Assembly: GCA_965249645.1 (NCBI GenBank)
Contig: CBDFML010000008.1
Location: forward strand, 62,001 to 126,000
Reading direction: 5' to 3'
Origin: CAVOEB01 sp965249645
GTDB lineage: Bacteria > Pseudomonadota > Alphaproteobacteria > UBA828 > JAPUJA01
Length of the DNA: 64,000 nucleotides
Each line of letters begins with the position of its first letter. Position 1 is the first letter of the stretch. The notes beneath the pieces were generated by a model. The model did not search any database. It was given only the letters and a program-made list of their open reading frames with translations, and had not been told where the DNA came from. Positions 16,306 to 25,330 of this stretch are shown one piece after another. The position numbers and the translations under genes were made by a program.

Positions 16306-17277
16306 ATGACCCGCTTCATCGTCGGCCGACTGCTGCTTGTCTTCCCCGTCTTGTTTGGGGTGTCTATCATCGTCTTTTTGCTGGTTCATCTTGCACCCGG
16401 CGACGTCACCACGACCCTGCTGGGGCCCATGGCATCCGAGGATTCCAAGGAGGTGCTGCGCAAGAACATGGGCCTCGACAGACCTCTGCCCGTGCAATAT
16501 TTCAAATGGCTGGTGTCCGTGTTGCAGGGCGATTTCGGCACGTCGTGGGTGCACAAGCGCCCGGTTGCCGGTTTCGTGCTGCCCAAGTTCGCGAATACCG
16601 CGCTGCTCGCCGGCTCGGCGGCGCTGCTTGCCTACATCATCGGCTTCTTCTCGGGTATCTTCGCCGCCGCCAAGGCCCATACGATTTACGACCGAGCCGT
16701 CATGGCGCTGGTGCTGGTTATCGGCAGCATTCCGCTGTACTGGGGTGGCCTGGTTCTGGTGCTGCTGTTTTCGCTGACTTGGCGGTGGCTGCCGGCGACA
16801 GGCATGGCCAGCTTCATCGGTGGTGGCGGCGGCGTGCTCGACGTGCTGGAGCACCTGATATTGCCCGCGGTCGCCGCATCGCTGCCCTCGGCCGCGCTCG
16901 TCGCGCGCATGACCCGGGCAACCATGATCGAGACCCTGAGCCAGAATTACATCCGGGTGGCGCGCGCCAAGGGGATCCGGCGCTCGACGATCCTGCGCAG
17001 GCACGCGCTGCGCAACGCGCTGCCGCCAATCGTTACCGTTGGCGGCATGGAGCTGGGTTACCTGCTGGGCGGGGTGGTCTTCATCGAGGTGGTATTCGCC
17101 TGGCCGGGCCTGGGCTTCCAGCTTTACAATTCGATCATCGGCCGCGACCTGCCGACCGTGCAGGGCGCCGTCATGCTGATTGCGTTGGCCTTCGTGTTGA
17201 TCAACCTGGCCGCCGATGTCCTCAACGCCTATCTGGACCCGGCCACCCGGAACGCCGAGGCGGCGCGGGGCCAATGA
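16306..17277 (+). CDS. ABC transporter permease, DppB type
   Basis: 323-residue inner-membrane permease of the dipeptide/oligopeptide family. It has about six hydrophobic helices, starting with LLLVFPVLFGVSIIVFLLVH, the LAPGD motif after helix 1, and the EAA loop RVARAKGIRRSTILRRHALR that contacts the ATPases. Its stop overlaps the next gene start by ATGA, indicating coupled translation. A 160-bp gap separates it from the binding-protein gene. Confidence 0.9.
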   Translation: MTRFIVGRLLLVFPVLFGVSIIVFLLVHLAPGDVTTTLLGPMASEDSKEVLRKNMGLDRPLPVQYFKWLVSVLQGDFGTSWVHKRPVAGFVLPKFANTALLAGSAALLAYIIGFFSGIFAAAKAHTIYDRAVMALVLVIGSIPLYWGGLVLVLLFSLTWRWLPATGMASFIGGGGGVLDVLEHLILPAVAASLPSAALVARMTRATMIETLSQNYIRVARAKGIRRSTILRRHALRNALPPIVTVGGMELGYLLGGVVFIEVVFAWPGLGFQLYNSIIGRDLPTVQGAVMLIALAFVLINLAADVLNAYLDPATRNAEAARGQ

Positions 17278-18167
17278 GCGACACCGCCGCAAACCCGGAC
17301 CGGACGGAACGGCTGCGCAAAGCAGGCCGCATCCTGGTCGGCGGCGGCCGGGCTTACGCCCGGGACAAGGCGTCGCTGGCCGCGTTCGTGTTTCTGCTCA
17401 TCGTCATTCTGGCAGCGATATTGGCACCCACCATCTCGCCGTTCGACCCTTACGAGGATGTCGCCTGGCGTAATTCGCCGCCGGGCGTGGACGGGCTGAT
17501 CCTGGGCGCCGATGGCGACGGGCGCGACGTGCTCTCGCGGTTGATCTGGGGCGGACGCATCTCGCTCCTGATGGGCGTCGTGCCCACCCTGCTCGCCATG
17601 CTGGTCAGCCTCGGGATCGGCGTGGTCGCCGCCTATGTCGGAAAATGGGTCGACCAGATCGTGATGCGCATCCTGGATATGTTCTTCGCCTTTCCAATCG
17701 TGCTCATGGCCACCGTCGTGGCGGGCGTACTCAAACCCGGCTTGATGACCATCTGCATCGCTATTTTCATTGCCCTGCTGCCCTACATTACGCGGCTGGT
17801 GCGCACGACGACGATCGCGGTGAAGAACGAGCCCTATATCGAGGCCGCCCGCGCCGGCGGCGCGAGCAACTGGGCCATCGTTACGCGCTACGTCTTTCCC
17901 AACGTGGTGGCGCCGATCATTATCTACACCACGACGCTGATGGGGCTGATGGTCGTGCTGGGCTCGGCGTTGGGCTTTTTGGGCTTCGGTGTACAGCCGC
18001 CGGTGGCCGACTGGGGCACGATGGTCGAGGAAGGCCGCGTCGTGCTGCGCAAGGCGCCCCACGTCACCATTTTCCCCGGGCTGGCCATCGTGTTCACGGC
18101 CCTGGCCTTCGGTTTCATCGGCGACGGGTTGCGCGACGCGCTCGACCCGCGCACCCGGGGCCGGTGA
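17274..18167 (+). CDS. ABC transporter permease, DppC type
   Basis: 297 residues. It has a cytoplasmic N-terminal stretch, then hydrophobic helices (AAFVFLLIVILAAILAPTI and others) and the EAA loop EAARAGGASNWAIVTRYVF. It contains the typical LGADGDGRDVLSRLIWGGR periplasmic segment of the DppC/OppC family. It pairs with the upstream permease to form the channel. Start ATG 17274 overlaps the dppB-type stop. Confidence 0.9.
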   Translation: MSDTAANPDRTERLRKAGRILVGGGRAYARDKASLAAFVFLLIVILAAILAPTISPFDPYEDVAWRNSPPGVDGLILGADGDGRDVLSRLIWGGRISLLMGVVPTLLAMLVSLGIGVVAAYVGKWVDQIVMRILDMFFAFPIVLMATVVAGVLKPGLMTICIAIFIALLPYITRLVRTTTIAVKNEPYIEAARAGGASNWAIVTRYVFPNVVAPIIIYTTTLMGLMVVLGSALGFLGFGVQPPVADWGTMVEEGRVVLRKAPHVTIFPGLAIVFTALAFGFIGDGLRDALDPRTRGR

Positions 18168-18182
18168 GGACGGAACCGCGGC

Positions 18183-19175
18183 ATGGCTGAACCCGTTCTT
18201 CGCGTCGAGGGGCTTCGCACCCATTTCCGGCTGCGTCTCGGCCTGCTCAAGGCGGTCGACGATGTTTCGTTCTCGGTCGAGGCGGGCAAGGTCCTGTGCA
18301 TCGTCGGCGAATCCGGCTCGGGCAAGAGCGTCACGGCGCTGTCGATCCTGCGCCTGATCGACCCGCCCGGCCGGATCGAGGCCGGCTCGATCCATTACCG
18401 CGACCAGGACCTGCTGGCCATGCCCGAACGCGAGATGGCGCGGACCATCCGGGGCAACCGGGTGGGCATGATTTTTCAAGACCCTATGACCTCGCTCAAC
18501 CCGGCATTCACCATCGGCGACCAGATTGCCGAAGGGATCACCGCCCATCAGCAGGTGAGCCGCGCCGAGGCGCGCGCCAAGACCATCGAGCTACTGCGTC
18601 TGGTGGGCATTCCCCACGCCAAGGAGCGCTATTCGGACTATCCGCATCATTTCAGCGGCGGCATGCGCCAGCGCGTGCTGATCGCCGCGGCCATCGCTTG
18701 CGAGCCTGACCTGCTGATCGCCGACGAACCGACGACGGCGCTCGACGTCACGATCCAGGCCCAGATCCTCCGGCTGCTGGCCGATCTGCAGAAACGTCTG
18801 AACAGCGGCATGATCCTGATCACCCACGATCTCGGCGTGGTCGCCGCCATGGCCGACGACGTGATGGTGATGTATGCCGGGAAAATGGTCGAGTACGCGG
18901 ATGTCCAAACGCTTTTCCGTTCGCCCCGACACCCCTACACCATCGGCCTCCTGAACTCGGTCATCGGGCTCGACGAGCCGGCAGATGCGGAACTGCGCTC
19001 GATCCAGGGGGTCCCGCCCGTGCCTATCAACATGCCCGCGGGGTGCAGCTTCCGGCCGCGCTGCGGGCAGGCCGTCGAGGCCTGCGCCGTGAGCGAACCG
19101 ACCCTGCGCTCGGCCGCACCGGATCATCCGGTCGCCTGCCATCTCATAGCGGGCGAGACGGAGGACGTGTCGTGA
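18183..19175 (+). CDS. ABC transporter ATPase, DppD type
   Basis: 330-residue ATPase. It has Walker A GESGSGKS (about residues 42-49), the Q-loop in FQDPMTSLNP, the signature HFSGGMRQR, Walker B LLIADEPTTALDV, and the C-terminal oligopeptide-transporter extension with Cys residues (CSFRPRCGQAVEAC) that in this family can bind an iron-sulfur cluster. Energises import with its partner encoded downstream, whose GTG start overlaps this stop by 4 nt. Confidence 0.92.
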   Translation: MAEPVLRVEGLRTHFRLRLGLLKAVDDVSFSVEAGKVLCIVGESGSGKSVTALSILRLIDPPGRIEAGSIHYRDQDLLAMPEREMARTIRGNRVGMIFQDPMTSLNPAFTIGDQIAEGITAHQQVSRAEARAKTIELLRLVGIPHAKERYSDYPHHFSGGMRQRVLIAAAIACEPDLLIADEPTTALDVTIQAQILRLLADLQKRLNSGMILITHDLGVVAAMADDVMVMYAGKMVEYADVQTLFRSPRHPYTIGLLNSVIGLDEPADAELRSIQGVPPVPINMPAGCSFRPRCGQAVEACAVSEPTLRSAAPDHPVACHLIAGETEDVS

Positions 19176-20152
19176 GTGCACCTCTGCTCACCGTTCGCGG
19201 GCTCGTCAAGCATTTCCGGCTCAAGCCCAGGAAGCTGTTCGAAGCGCCGCCCGTGCTCAAGGCGGTTGACGGCCTGGACTTCGACGTCGCCAAGGGCGAG
19301 ACGCTGGGACTGGTAGGCGAATCGGGCTGCGGCAAAACCACGGCCGCGCGGCTGATCCTGCGGTTGATCGAACCGACGGCCGGCGAGGTCACGCTTGACG
19401 GCGTCGATATCTTCAACTGCTCTGCCTCGAAGTTGCACCGCGAACGCCGACAAATGCAACTGGTTTTCCAAGATCCGGTCTCGTCGCTCAACCCGCGCAT
19501 GTCCGTCGGTCGCTCCATCGCGGAGACCCTCCGCTTTCACGGTATCGGCAGCAAAGAGGAGCGCCACGCCCGGGCGCGGGAATTCCTGGAAATCGTCGGC
19601 CTCTCAGGCGATTATTTCGACCGCCTGCCCCACGAATTCTCGGGCGGCCAGGCCCAGCGGGTGGGTATTGCGAGAGCCCTCGTTCTTCGACCCAAGCTGT
19701 TAATTCTCGACGAGCCGGTCTCCTCGCTCGACGTCTCGATCCGGGCGCAAATTCTCAACCTTCTGCTCGATCTGCAAAATGAGTTCGAGCTGACCTACGT
19801 CTTTATCTCTCACGATCTGTCCGTGATCAAACGGGTCTGCGACCGCACCGCCGTGCTCTACCTCGGCAAGATCGTGGAGTTGGCCGAAAGCGAGCGACTT
19901 TATCGCGAGCCGCTCCATCCCTACACCCAGGCGCTGATCCGGGCGATCCCGGTGGCCAATCCCGAGGGCCGAAACGCCAAAGACCTCGTGGCGCTCGAGG
20001 GCGACGTGCCGAGCCCGATCAACCCGCCCAAGGGCTGTGCGTTTCACACCCGCTGTGCGCATGCCATGGACCGCTGCGCGCAGGAGCGGCCTACCTTGCA
20101 CGACGCGAGCGACGGCCATAGGGTTTCCTGCTTCCTCTACGACCAAGGGTGA
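19172..20152 (+). CDS. ABC transporter ATPase, DppF type
   Basis: 326 residues from a GTG start overlapping the previous stop (GTGA). Walker A GESGCGKTT, signature EFSGGQAQR, Walker B LLILDEPVSSLDV, H-loop ISHDLSVIKRV and the C-terminal Cys cluster (GCAFHTRCAHAMDRC) identify the second ATPase of a dipeptide/oligopeptide-type importer. The M24 hydrolase gene begins 6 bp after its stop, which ties that enzyme to the transporter. Confidence 0.92.
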   Translation: MSAPLLTVRGLVKHFRLKPRKLFEAPPVLKAVDGLDFDVAKGETLGLVGESGCGKTTAARLILRLIEPTAGEVTLDGVDIFNCSASKLHRERRQMQLVFQDPVSSLNPRMSVGRSIAETLRFHGIGSKEERHARAREFLEIVGLSGDYFDRLPHEFSGGQAQRVGIARALVLRPKLLILDEPVSSLDVSIRAQILNLLLDLQNEFELTYVFISHDLSVIKRVCDRTAVLYLGKIVELAESERLYREPLHPYTQALIRAIPVANPEGRNAKDLVALEGDVPSPINPPKGCAFHTRCAHAMDRCAQERPTLHDASDGHRVSCFLYDQG

Positions 20153-20158
20153 ACGGCG

Positions 20159-21358
20159 ATGAAACGACGAGTACCCGGCCCTTTCAGCCGCCAGGAATTC
20201 GAGCAGCGGGTCGAACGGGTCCGCCGCCTCATGACCAAGGCGAAACTCGACGGCCTGTTGATCATGTCGGAGGCGAATCTCGAATATCTCTCGGGCTTTA
20301 CGACCCAGTTCGCCTGGAACAGCCCGACCCGGCCGTGGTATTTCGTATTGCCGCGGGTCGGCGAGGCACAAGCGGTGATTCCCGAGATAGGGCTTACCAA
20401 CTGGCGCGCGACCTCCTGGGTTTCTGCGATTCACAGCTGGCCCTCGCCCAGGCCCGAAAACGAAGGCCTCGACATTCTCAAAAGTGTGAACGGCGGAATC
20501 CGGCGATGCTTTGGGCGGATCGGCGCCGAACTCGGGCCTGAAACCCGGATCGGCATGCCGGTGGCCGACCTGCTGCGGCTCAAACGCGCGATCCGGCCGC
20601 TCGTGCTGGCCGATGGCTCGGGTGTCATGCGCCAGGCCCGGATGGTCAAATCGCCCACCGAGGTTCGCCGTATTCGGCACATCTGCCAGATCGTCTCCGA
20701 CGCCTTCGAAGTGCTGCCGAAGATGGTTAAACCCGGCGATAGGGAAGCCGACCTGGTGCGCAAGTTTCAGGCCGATATACTGCTTCGGGGCGCGGAGAAG
20801 ACGCCCTACACCGCGATCGGCTCCGGGCGGGGCGGATTTTCGAGCATCGTCATGGGACCCACAAACCGCCGACTGCGTAAGGACGATATCTTTCTCATCG
20901 ACACCGACTCGCGCTGGGGCGGATATTTCAGCGACTTCGACCGCAACATAGCGATCGGCACACCCAGCGATGAGGCGCGCCGGGCCCACGAGGCGGTTTT
21001 TCTCGCAACCGACGCCGGCATTGCCGCGGCCCGGCCGGGAAGCCGCGCGTCCGACGTGTACCGCGCCCAGGCCCAGGCGCTCGAGGCCCAGGGATATGCG
21101 GTCGGCAATGTCGGCCGGTTCGGCCACGAGTTGGGCAAGGTGATGACCGAGCCACCCTCGAACAAACCGGACGACGAGACAAAACTGCTGCCGGGGATAG
21201 TATTGACGGTAGAACCCAACGCCATGTACGGGCGGGGAAAGATTCACGTTCACGAGGAAAACCTCGTGATCACCGAGACGGGCTGCCGCCTGCTCTCCCG
21301 GCGCGCGCCCCGGGAGATGCCGGTCGTGACAGGGTTCGGTCAGGCCCAGACGAAGTAG
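20159..21358 (+). CDS. M24-family metallohydrolase (Xaa-Pro peptidase/creatinase fold)
   Basis: 399 residues. The N-terminal creatinase-like domain (RLMTKAKLDGLLIMSEANLEY-type) and C-terminal pita-bread domain carry likely metal ligands in IDTDSRWGGYFSDFDRN (Asp, Asp), GHELG (His), TVEPN (Glu) and HVHEEN (Glu). The family cleaves Xaa-Pro peptides, creatine or DMSP, so specificity is open. Translation is probably coupled to the ABC operon (6-bp gap), suggesting it processes the imported solute in the cytoplasm. It is not identical in motif to classical aminopeptidase P: a residue normally Gly after the first Asp is Asp (DTD). Confidence 0.8.
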   Translation: MKRRVPGPFSRQEFEQRVERVRRLMTKAKLDGLLIMSEANLEYLSGFTTQFAWNSPTRPWYFVLPRVGEAQAVIPEIGLTNWRATSWVSAIHSWPSPRPENEGLDILKSVNGGIRRCFGRIGAELGPETRIGMPVADLLRLKRAIRPLVLADGSGVMRQARMVKSPTEVRRIRHICQIVSDAFEVLPKMVKPGDREADLVRKFQADILLRGAEKTPYTAIGSGRGGFSSIVMGPTNRRLRKDDIFLIDTDSRWGGYFSDFDRNIAIGTPSDEARRAHEAVFLATDAGIAAARPGSRASDVYRAQAQALEAQGYAVGNVGRFGHELGKVMTEPPSNKPDDETKLLPGIVLTVEPNAMYGRGKIHVHEENLVITETGCRLLSRRAPREMPVVTGFGQAQTK

Positions 21359-22250
21359 TGCTCGAACTCCCAGTCGGTCACCGCATGGGCCGTCGGATCG
21401 ACGTCGTTTTTGTTCGCCCAGTCGGTGAATTCCCGCCACTCGTCTTGCTTGAGCTGAGCAAAATGATCGACGAACGCATCGCCGAAGATCGAGCGCGCGA
21501 GTGCGGAGGCTTTGAACGCGGCGGCAGATTCGTCGAGCGAACGGGCAAGCCTGGGAAAACGCGGATCGTCGATCTTGTCGGGTTCGGGATAGGGACCGGG
21601 ATCGATTTCGCCCGAAAGGCCATGGAGCCCGCCGAGCAGAATTGCGGCCAGGGTTAAATGGAAATTGACGTCGCAGCCCGCGACCCGGTGTTCCATGCGC
21701 GTGAGCTTGGCGGGATTGGCGCCGTGAACGATGCGCAACGCGGCGGAATGGTTGTCGAGCGCCCACGACGCGTTCTCGGGCGAAAACAGCCAGCGATCCA
21801 TCCACCGGTATGAATTGATCCAAGGGCGGAAGAGCACGTGAAAATCGGGCATGCTCTCGAGGATGCCGCCGGCAAAGTGGCGCCCAAGCTCGCTCAGTCT
21901 CCCGCGTTCTGCGTCCCACAGGGCGTTTTTTCCATCGCGCCAGAGACTGAGATTGTGGTGCGCACCGGTGGCTTAATCGGGGGTGCCCAGATGGATAACC
22001 GGCATGAAGGAGGCGACGAGGCCACGCTCGATGCACAGCTGCTTGAAGTAGAGCTTGGCCCGGGTCGCGTCGTCGGCCGCCTGGAGGACCGGCTTGGGCG
22101 CGAGGGTGAACTCGTACATGCCAAAGAATTGTCGAGCATAGCCAGAAAGGCGTCAATTCCCGCTTCGACGAGCCGGGGCCGTACACGCTCATGGAAGCCG
22201 ACGCCATTCGCATCTGTGCGTGGTATCCGGACGAGATCTGCTAGCCCCTT
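21340..22250 (-). pseudogene. glutamine-synthetase-family protein, decayed
   Basis: The C-terminal half of a GlnA-like ligase is readable: MYEFTLAPKPVLQAADDATR, HHNLSLWRDGKNALWDAE, and RMEHRVAGCDVNFHLTLAAI. Lesions are an internal TAA at 21973-21975, a one-base deletion near 22130 (DN then FFGMYEF in another frame), and loss of the N-terminal beta-grasp domain near 22250. The C-terminus overlaps the 3' end of the M24 gene by 19 bp tail to tail. Such ligases (for example gamma-glutamyl-amine synthetases) fit an amine-use locus. Non-functional. Confidence 0.75.
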
Positions 22251-22334
22251 TTCGCGCCTTGCCCGGCAAGCGTGGCCTGCCCTACTCTGTCGCCATACCA
22301 TCGGCTCAAATTCGACGGTAAGGGGAGACACGCC

Positions 22335-23027
22335 ATGCTGCTCACGCCGACCGAACAGGAACGCCTGACCATCTTCACCGCTGCGGAAATCGCACGCCGC
22401 AATCTTGCCCGGGATATCAAGCTCAGTGCGCCTGAGGCGGTCGCCTATATCTGCGACGAACTGATGGTTCTGGCTCGCCAGGGGCGCACCGTCGCCGACC
22501 TCGCGGCCCACGGGCGCACGCTGCTCAACGCCGATCAGTGCCTTCCGGGCGTGCCCGACCTGATGCCCCTGATCCAGGTCGAAGGCATGTTTCCCGACGG
22601 CGCGAAAATGGTCACCGTGCACGGCCCCATTGCGCCAGGCGACGCCCCCGGCGATGAACCGCGCCCCGGCGAGGTCATTACCCCCGACGGCGAGATCGAA
22701 CTCAACGCCGGGCGCCGGAGCGCCAGCCTTCGGGTCACGAACACCGGCGACCGCCCGGTCCAGGTCGGCAGCCACTTTCATTTCTTTGAGGTCAACAAGG
22801 CGCTCGACTTCGACCGTGCCGCGGCCTTCGGCATGCGCCTCGATATGCCCTCGGGCACGGCGGTGCGCTTCGAGCCGGGCGAATCCCGGGAAGTCGATCT
22901 CGTCGCCGTCGGCGGCAGCGGCGAAGTCACGGGCTTTAACGCCTTGACCGATGGCTCCGTCGATTCCGCCGAGGTCCGCGAGCAGGCGATTGAGCACGCT
23001 CGCACCCTCGGATTTAAGGGTGCTTGA
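22335..23027 (+). CDS. ureAB: urease gamma-beta fusion subunit
   Basis: 230 residues. Residues 1 to about 100 match the urease gamma subunit (LTPTEQERLTIFTAAEIARR, AYICDELMVLARQGRTV) and about 108-230 match beta (PGEVITPDGEIELNAGR, NTGDRPVQVGSHFHFFEVN, RFEPGESREVDLVAVGG). Most proteobacteria encode these as two genes; fusion is known in Helicobacter and some others. It forms the trimeric scaffold around the catalytic alpha subunit, whose gene starts 14 bp downstream. AGGGGAG precedes the ATG. No ureD, E, F, G or J is in the window. Confidence 0.88.
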   Translation: MLLTPTEQERLTIFTAAEIARRNLARDIKLSAPEAVAYICDELMVLARQGRTVADLAAHGRTLLNADQCLPGVPDLMPLIQVEGMFPDGAKMVTVHGPIAPGDAPGDEPRPGEVITPDGEIELNAGRRSASLRVTNTGDRPVQVGSHFHFFEVNKALDFDRAAAFGMRLDMPSGTAVRFEPGESREVDLVAVGGSGEVTGFNALTDGSVDSAEVREQAIEHARTLGFKGA

Positions 23028-23041
23028 AGGAGGATCGGACC

Positions 23042-24751
23042 ATGGTAACGATGACGCGCAAGGCCTACGCCGAGATGTTCGGCCCGACCACTGGCGATTG
23101 CGTTCGCCTCGGCGACAGCTCCCTGCTCGCCGAAGTCGAGCATGATTACACGGTCTACGGCGATGAATGCATGATGGGTGGCGGCAAGACCGTACGCGAC
23201 GGCATGGCGATCTCGACCCGCACCAATGCCGAGGGCGCTCTCGACCTGCTGATCGAGAACGCGCTGATAATCGATCCGGTCGCCGGCATCGTCAAGGGCG
23301 ACATCGGGGTGCGTGACGGCAAGATCGTCGGCATCGGCAAGGCCGGCAACCCGGCGGTCATGGACGGTGTCGACGACGCTCTCGTGGTGGGCAATTCCAC
23401 CGCCATCGAGAATGCCGAAGGTCGGATCGTCACCCCCGGCGGCATCGACGTCCACGTCCATTTCATCGGCGCCGACCAGTGTTACCATGCCCTCAGCGCA
23501 GGCCTGACCACCATGATCGGCGGCGGCATGAGCCACCCCTTCCTCGTCGTCGACGTGGGCAGCCCGACCGACATCGCGCGCATGCTGCGCGCCGGCGAGG
23601 GCTTTCCGCTCAATTTCGGCTTCTTCGGCCGGGGCAGCTCGCACACGCCCGACGCGATCCGCGAGCTGATCGGCTGCGGCGTCATCGGGGTCAAGATCCA
23701 CGAGGATTTCGGTGCGCCGCCGTCGGTCATCGACACCTGTCTGCGGGTTGCGGACGAGCTCGACTTCCAGGTCCAGCTCCATACCGACACGCTGAACGAA
23801 TCGGGTTTCTACGAAGACACCATCGCCGCGATCGCCGGGCGCACCATCCACATGTATCACACCGAAGGCGCCGGCGGCGGCCACGCGCCCGACATCATCC
23901 GCTGCAACGGCGAGCCCAACTGCCTGCCCTCCTCGACCAATCCGACCAATCCCTACACGCTCAACACCTTCGACGAGCATCTCGACATGACCATGATGGG
24001 CCACGCGCTCCGCCCCGACATCCCGGAAGATGTCGCCCACGCCGAAAGCCGCATCCGTCCCGAGACCATCTCCTCCGAAGACGTGCTCCACGACCTCGGC
24101 GCGATCTCCATGATCGGCTCCGACAGCCAGGGCATGGGCCGGGTCAACGAGGTCATCACGCGAACCTGGCAGCTTGCATCGAAGATGAAGGACCAGCGCG
24201 GCCGCCTCGCCGGCGAGACCACACAGGCAGGCGATAACGAGCGGATCAAGCGCTACATCGCGAAATACACCATCAACGCAGCTAAAACCTTCGGCATCGA
24301 CGCCTATATCGGCTCCATCGAGCCGGGCAAGATGGCCGACCTCGTGCTCTGGGACCCCACCCATTTTGGCGCCAAGCCCCGCGCGGTTTTTAAGGCTGGC
24401 TATTGCGTATGGGCGATGATGGGCGACGGCGCCGCCTGCCTGAACGAAGTCGAGCCCGTGATCGCCCGGCCCCAGTGGGGTGCCCACGGCAGCGCGCCGC
24501 AAAGCTGTTGCGCGAATTTCGTCCACCCCTCGGCAATCGAGGCCGACGTGGCCGGGCGCGAAAACCTGGGCAAGACCATGCTGCCGATTTCGAGCACGCG
24601 CACGCTGTCGAAGGCCGACATGCTGCACAACGACGCGCTGCCCGAGATCCGGGTCAATCCCCAGAGCTTCGAGGTCTTCGCCGACGGCGAACTCGCCGCC
24701 TGCGAGCCCGCCTCGAAGCTTGCGTTGGGACAAAAGTATTTTCTGCGCTGA
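23042..24751 (+). CDS. ureC: urease alpha subunit, divergent
   Basis: 569-residue amidohydrolase; the family hydrolyses urea at a dinuclear nickel centre. Metal-site residues are kept: His138 and His140 (HVHFIG), Lys218 for carbamylation and His220 (VKIHED), His247 (LHTD), His273 (YHTEG) and Asp361 (GSDSQ). Unusual changes: the mobile-flap Cys-His-His is Gly320-His321-Ala322, HEDWG is HEDFG, and the GGGTGPAxGTxATTCTPG segment is replaced by GGGMSHPFLVVDVGSP. Start ATG 23042 has GAAGGAGG upstream. Substrate or metal may differ from standard urease. It ends next to a repeat-rich gap. Confidence 0.88.
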   Translation: MVTMTRKAYAEMFGPTTGDCVRLGDSSLLAEVEHDYTVYGDECMMGGGKTVRDGMAISTRTNAEGALDLLIENALIIDPVAGIVKGDIGVRDGKIVGIGKAGNPAVMDGVDDALVVGNSTAIENAEGRIVTPGGIDVHVHFIGADQCYHALSAGLTTMIGGGMSHPFLVVDVGSPTDIARMLRAGEGFPLNFGFFGRGSSHTPDAIRELIGCGVIGVKIHEDFGAPPSVIDTCLRVADELDFQVQLHTDTLNESGFYEDTIAAIAGRTIHMYHTEGAGGGHAPDIIRCNGEPNCLPSSTNPTNPYTLNTFDEHLDMTMMGHALRPDIPEDVAHAESRIRPETISSEDVLHDLGAISMIGSDSQGMGRVNEVITRTWQLASKMKDQRGRLAGETTQAGDNERIKRYIAKYTINAAKTFGIDAYIGSIEPGKMADLVLWDPTHFGAKPRAVFKAGYCVWAMMGDGAACLNEVEPVIARPQWGAHGSAPQSCCANFVHPSAIEADVAGRENLGKTMLPISSTRTLSKADMLHNDALPEIRVNPQSFEVFADGELAACEPASKLALGQKYFLR

Positions 24752-24856
24752 ACCGGTGCCCGAAACTCTATCAGGAAATGGCACATAGAATTGGGAAGCG
24801 TCTTGCCGAGTGTCCGGAAATGGCAATAAGCGGACTCTTTAGGCGTCGCGTGTCCA

Positions 24857-24884
24857 ATGTCCGCATTTGGCTACAAGCGGACAT
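24857..24884. repeat. dispersed palindrome, copy D
   Basis: ATGTCCGC and GCGGACAT around a 12-nt loop, about 105 bp after the ureC stop. Confidence 0.65.
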
Positions 24885-24902
24885 CAACGCAGGGGCGCGG
24901 CC

Positions 24903-24930
24903 ACGTCCGCTTGTGACCCTTAGCGGACGT
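24903..24930. repeat. dispersed palindrome, copy E
   Basis: ACGTCCGCT and AGCGGACGT, a perfect 9-bp stem with a 10-nt loop, 18 bp after copy D. Confidence 0.65.
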
Positions 24931-25330
24931 ACGACAAGACCAGATCACGTCTCGCAGCCTGCGGCGCGTTCTCGTTGAGATAGCGGGCCGATGTCGAGCA
25001 GCTGTCGGTCACCTAGCCTTGCTGGCGCAGCGCGCAGCGCAGCGCCTGGCGGTTATACTGACCCCGGACCCGCTCAAAGACATCCATGTGGCGAGTACAG
25101 GCGTCATGGTGAGCAAGGCCGTGGATTGGCGCTTGTTGCCCGACTGGTAAGTGCGGCCCGATCCAATAGTTCGCGCCCGTTCAGAAGCCACGCATTCGGA
25201 TTTTCGCCAACAACAGCATCGCCCTGATGGCGGTGTCCAAATTCGTCGCCCTGGTTCTGATGAGCGGCACCAACGCGACTCTAAGCCGCGCCTATTTCGC
25301 GGAACCCATGGCGCGAGCGTCGGCCAGCGA

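Larger units (their letters stand above)
24752..25330. other. repeat-rich gap between ureC and pqqE
   Basis: 579 bp with at least two full and one half copy of the GTCCGC palindrome (24830-24930). A plus-strand frame ending at a TAA near 25334 reads RIFANNSIALMAVSKFVALV and may be the end of a lost gene, but I do not recognise it. No urease accessory gene is here. Confidence 0.5.

Noticed and set aside
19700..22213. 837-residue minus-strand open frame under the ATPase and M24 genes
   Set aside because: Antisense of well-supported genes with no family similarity; only the separate GS-like frame at its far end is real.
24987..25330. Urease accessory gene downstream of ureC
   Set aside because: Short frames there show no UreD, UreE, UreF or UreG motifs.
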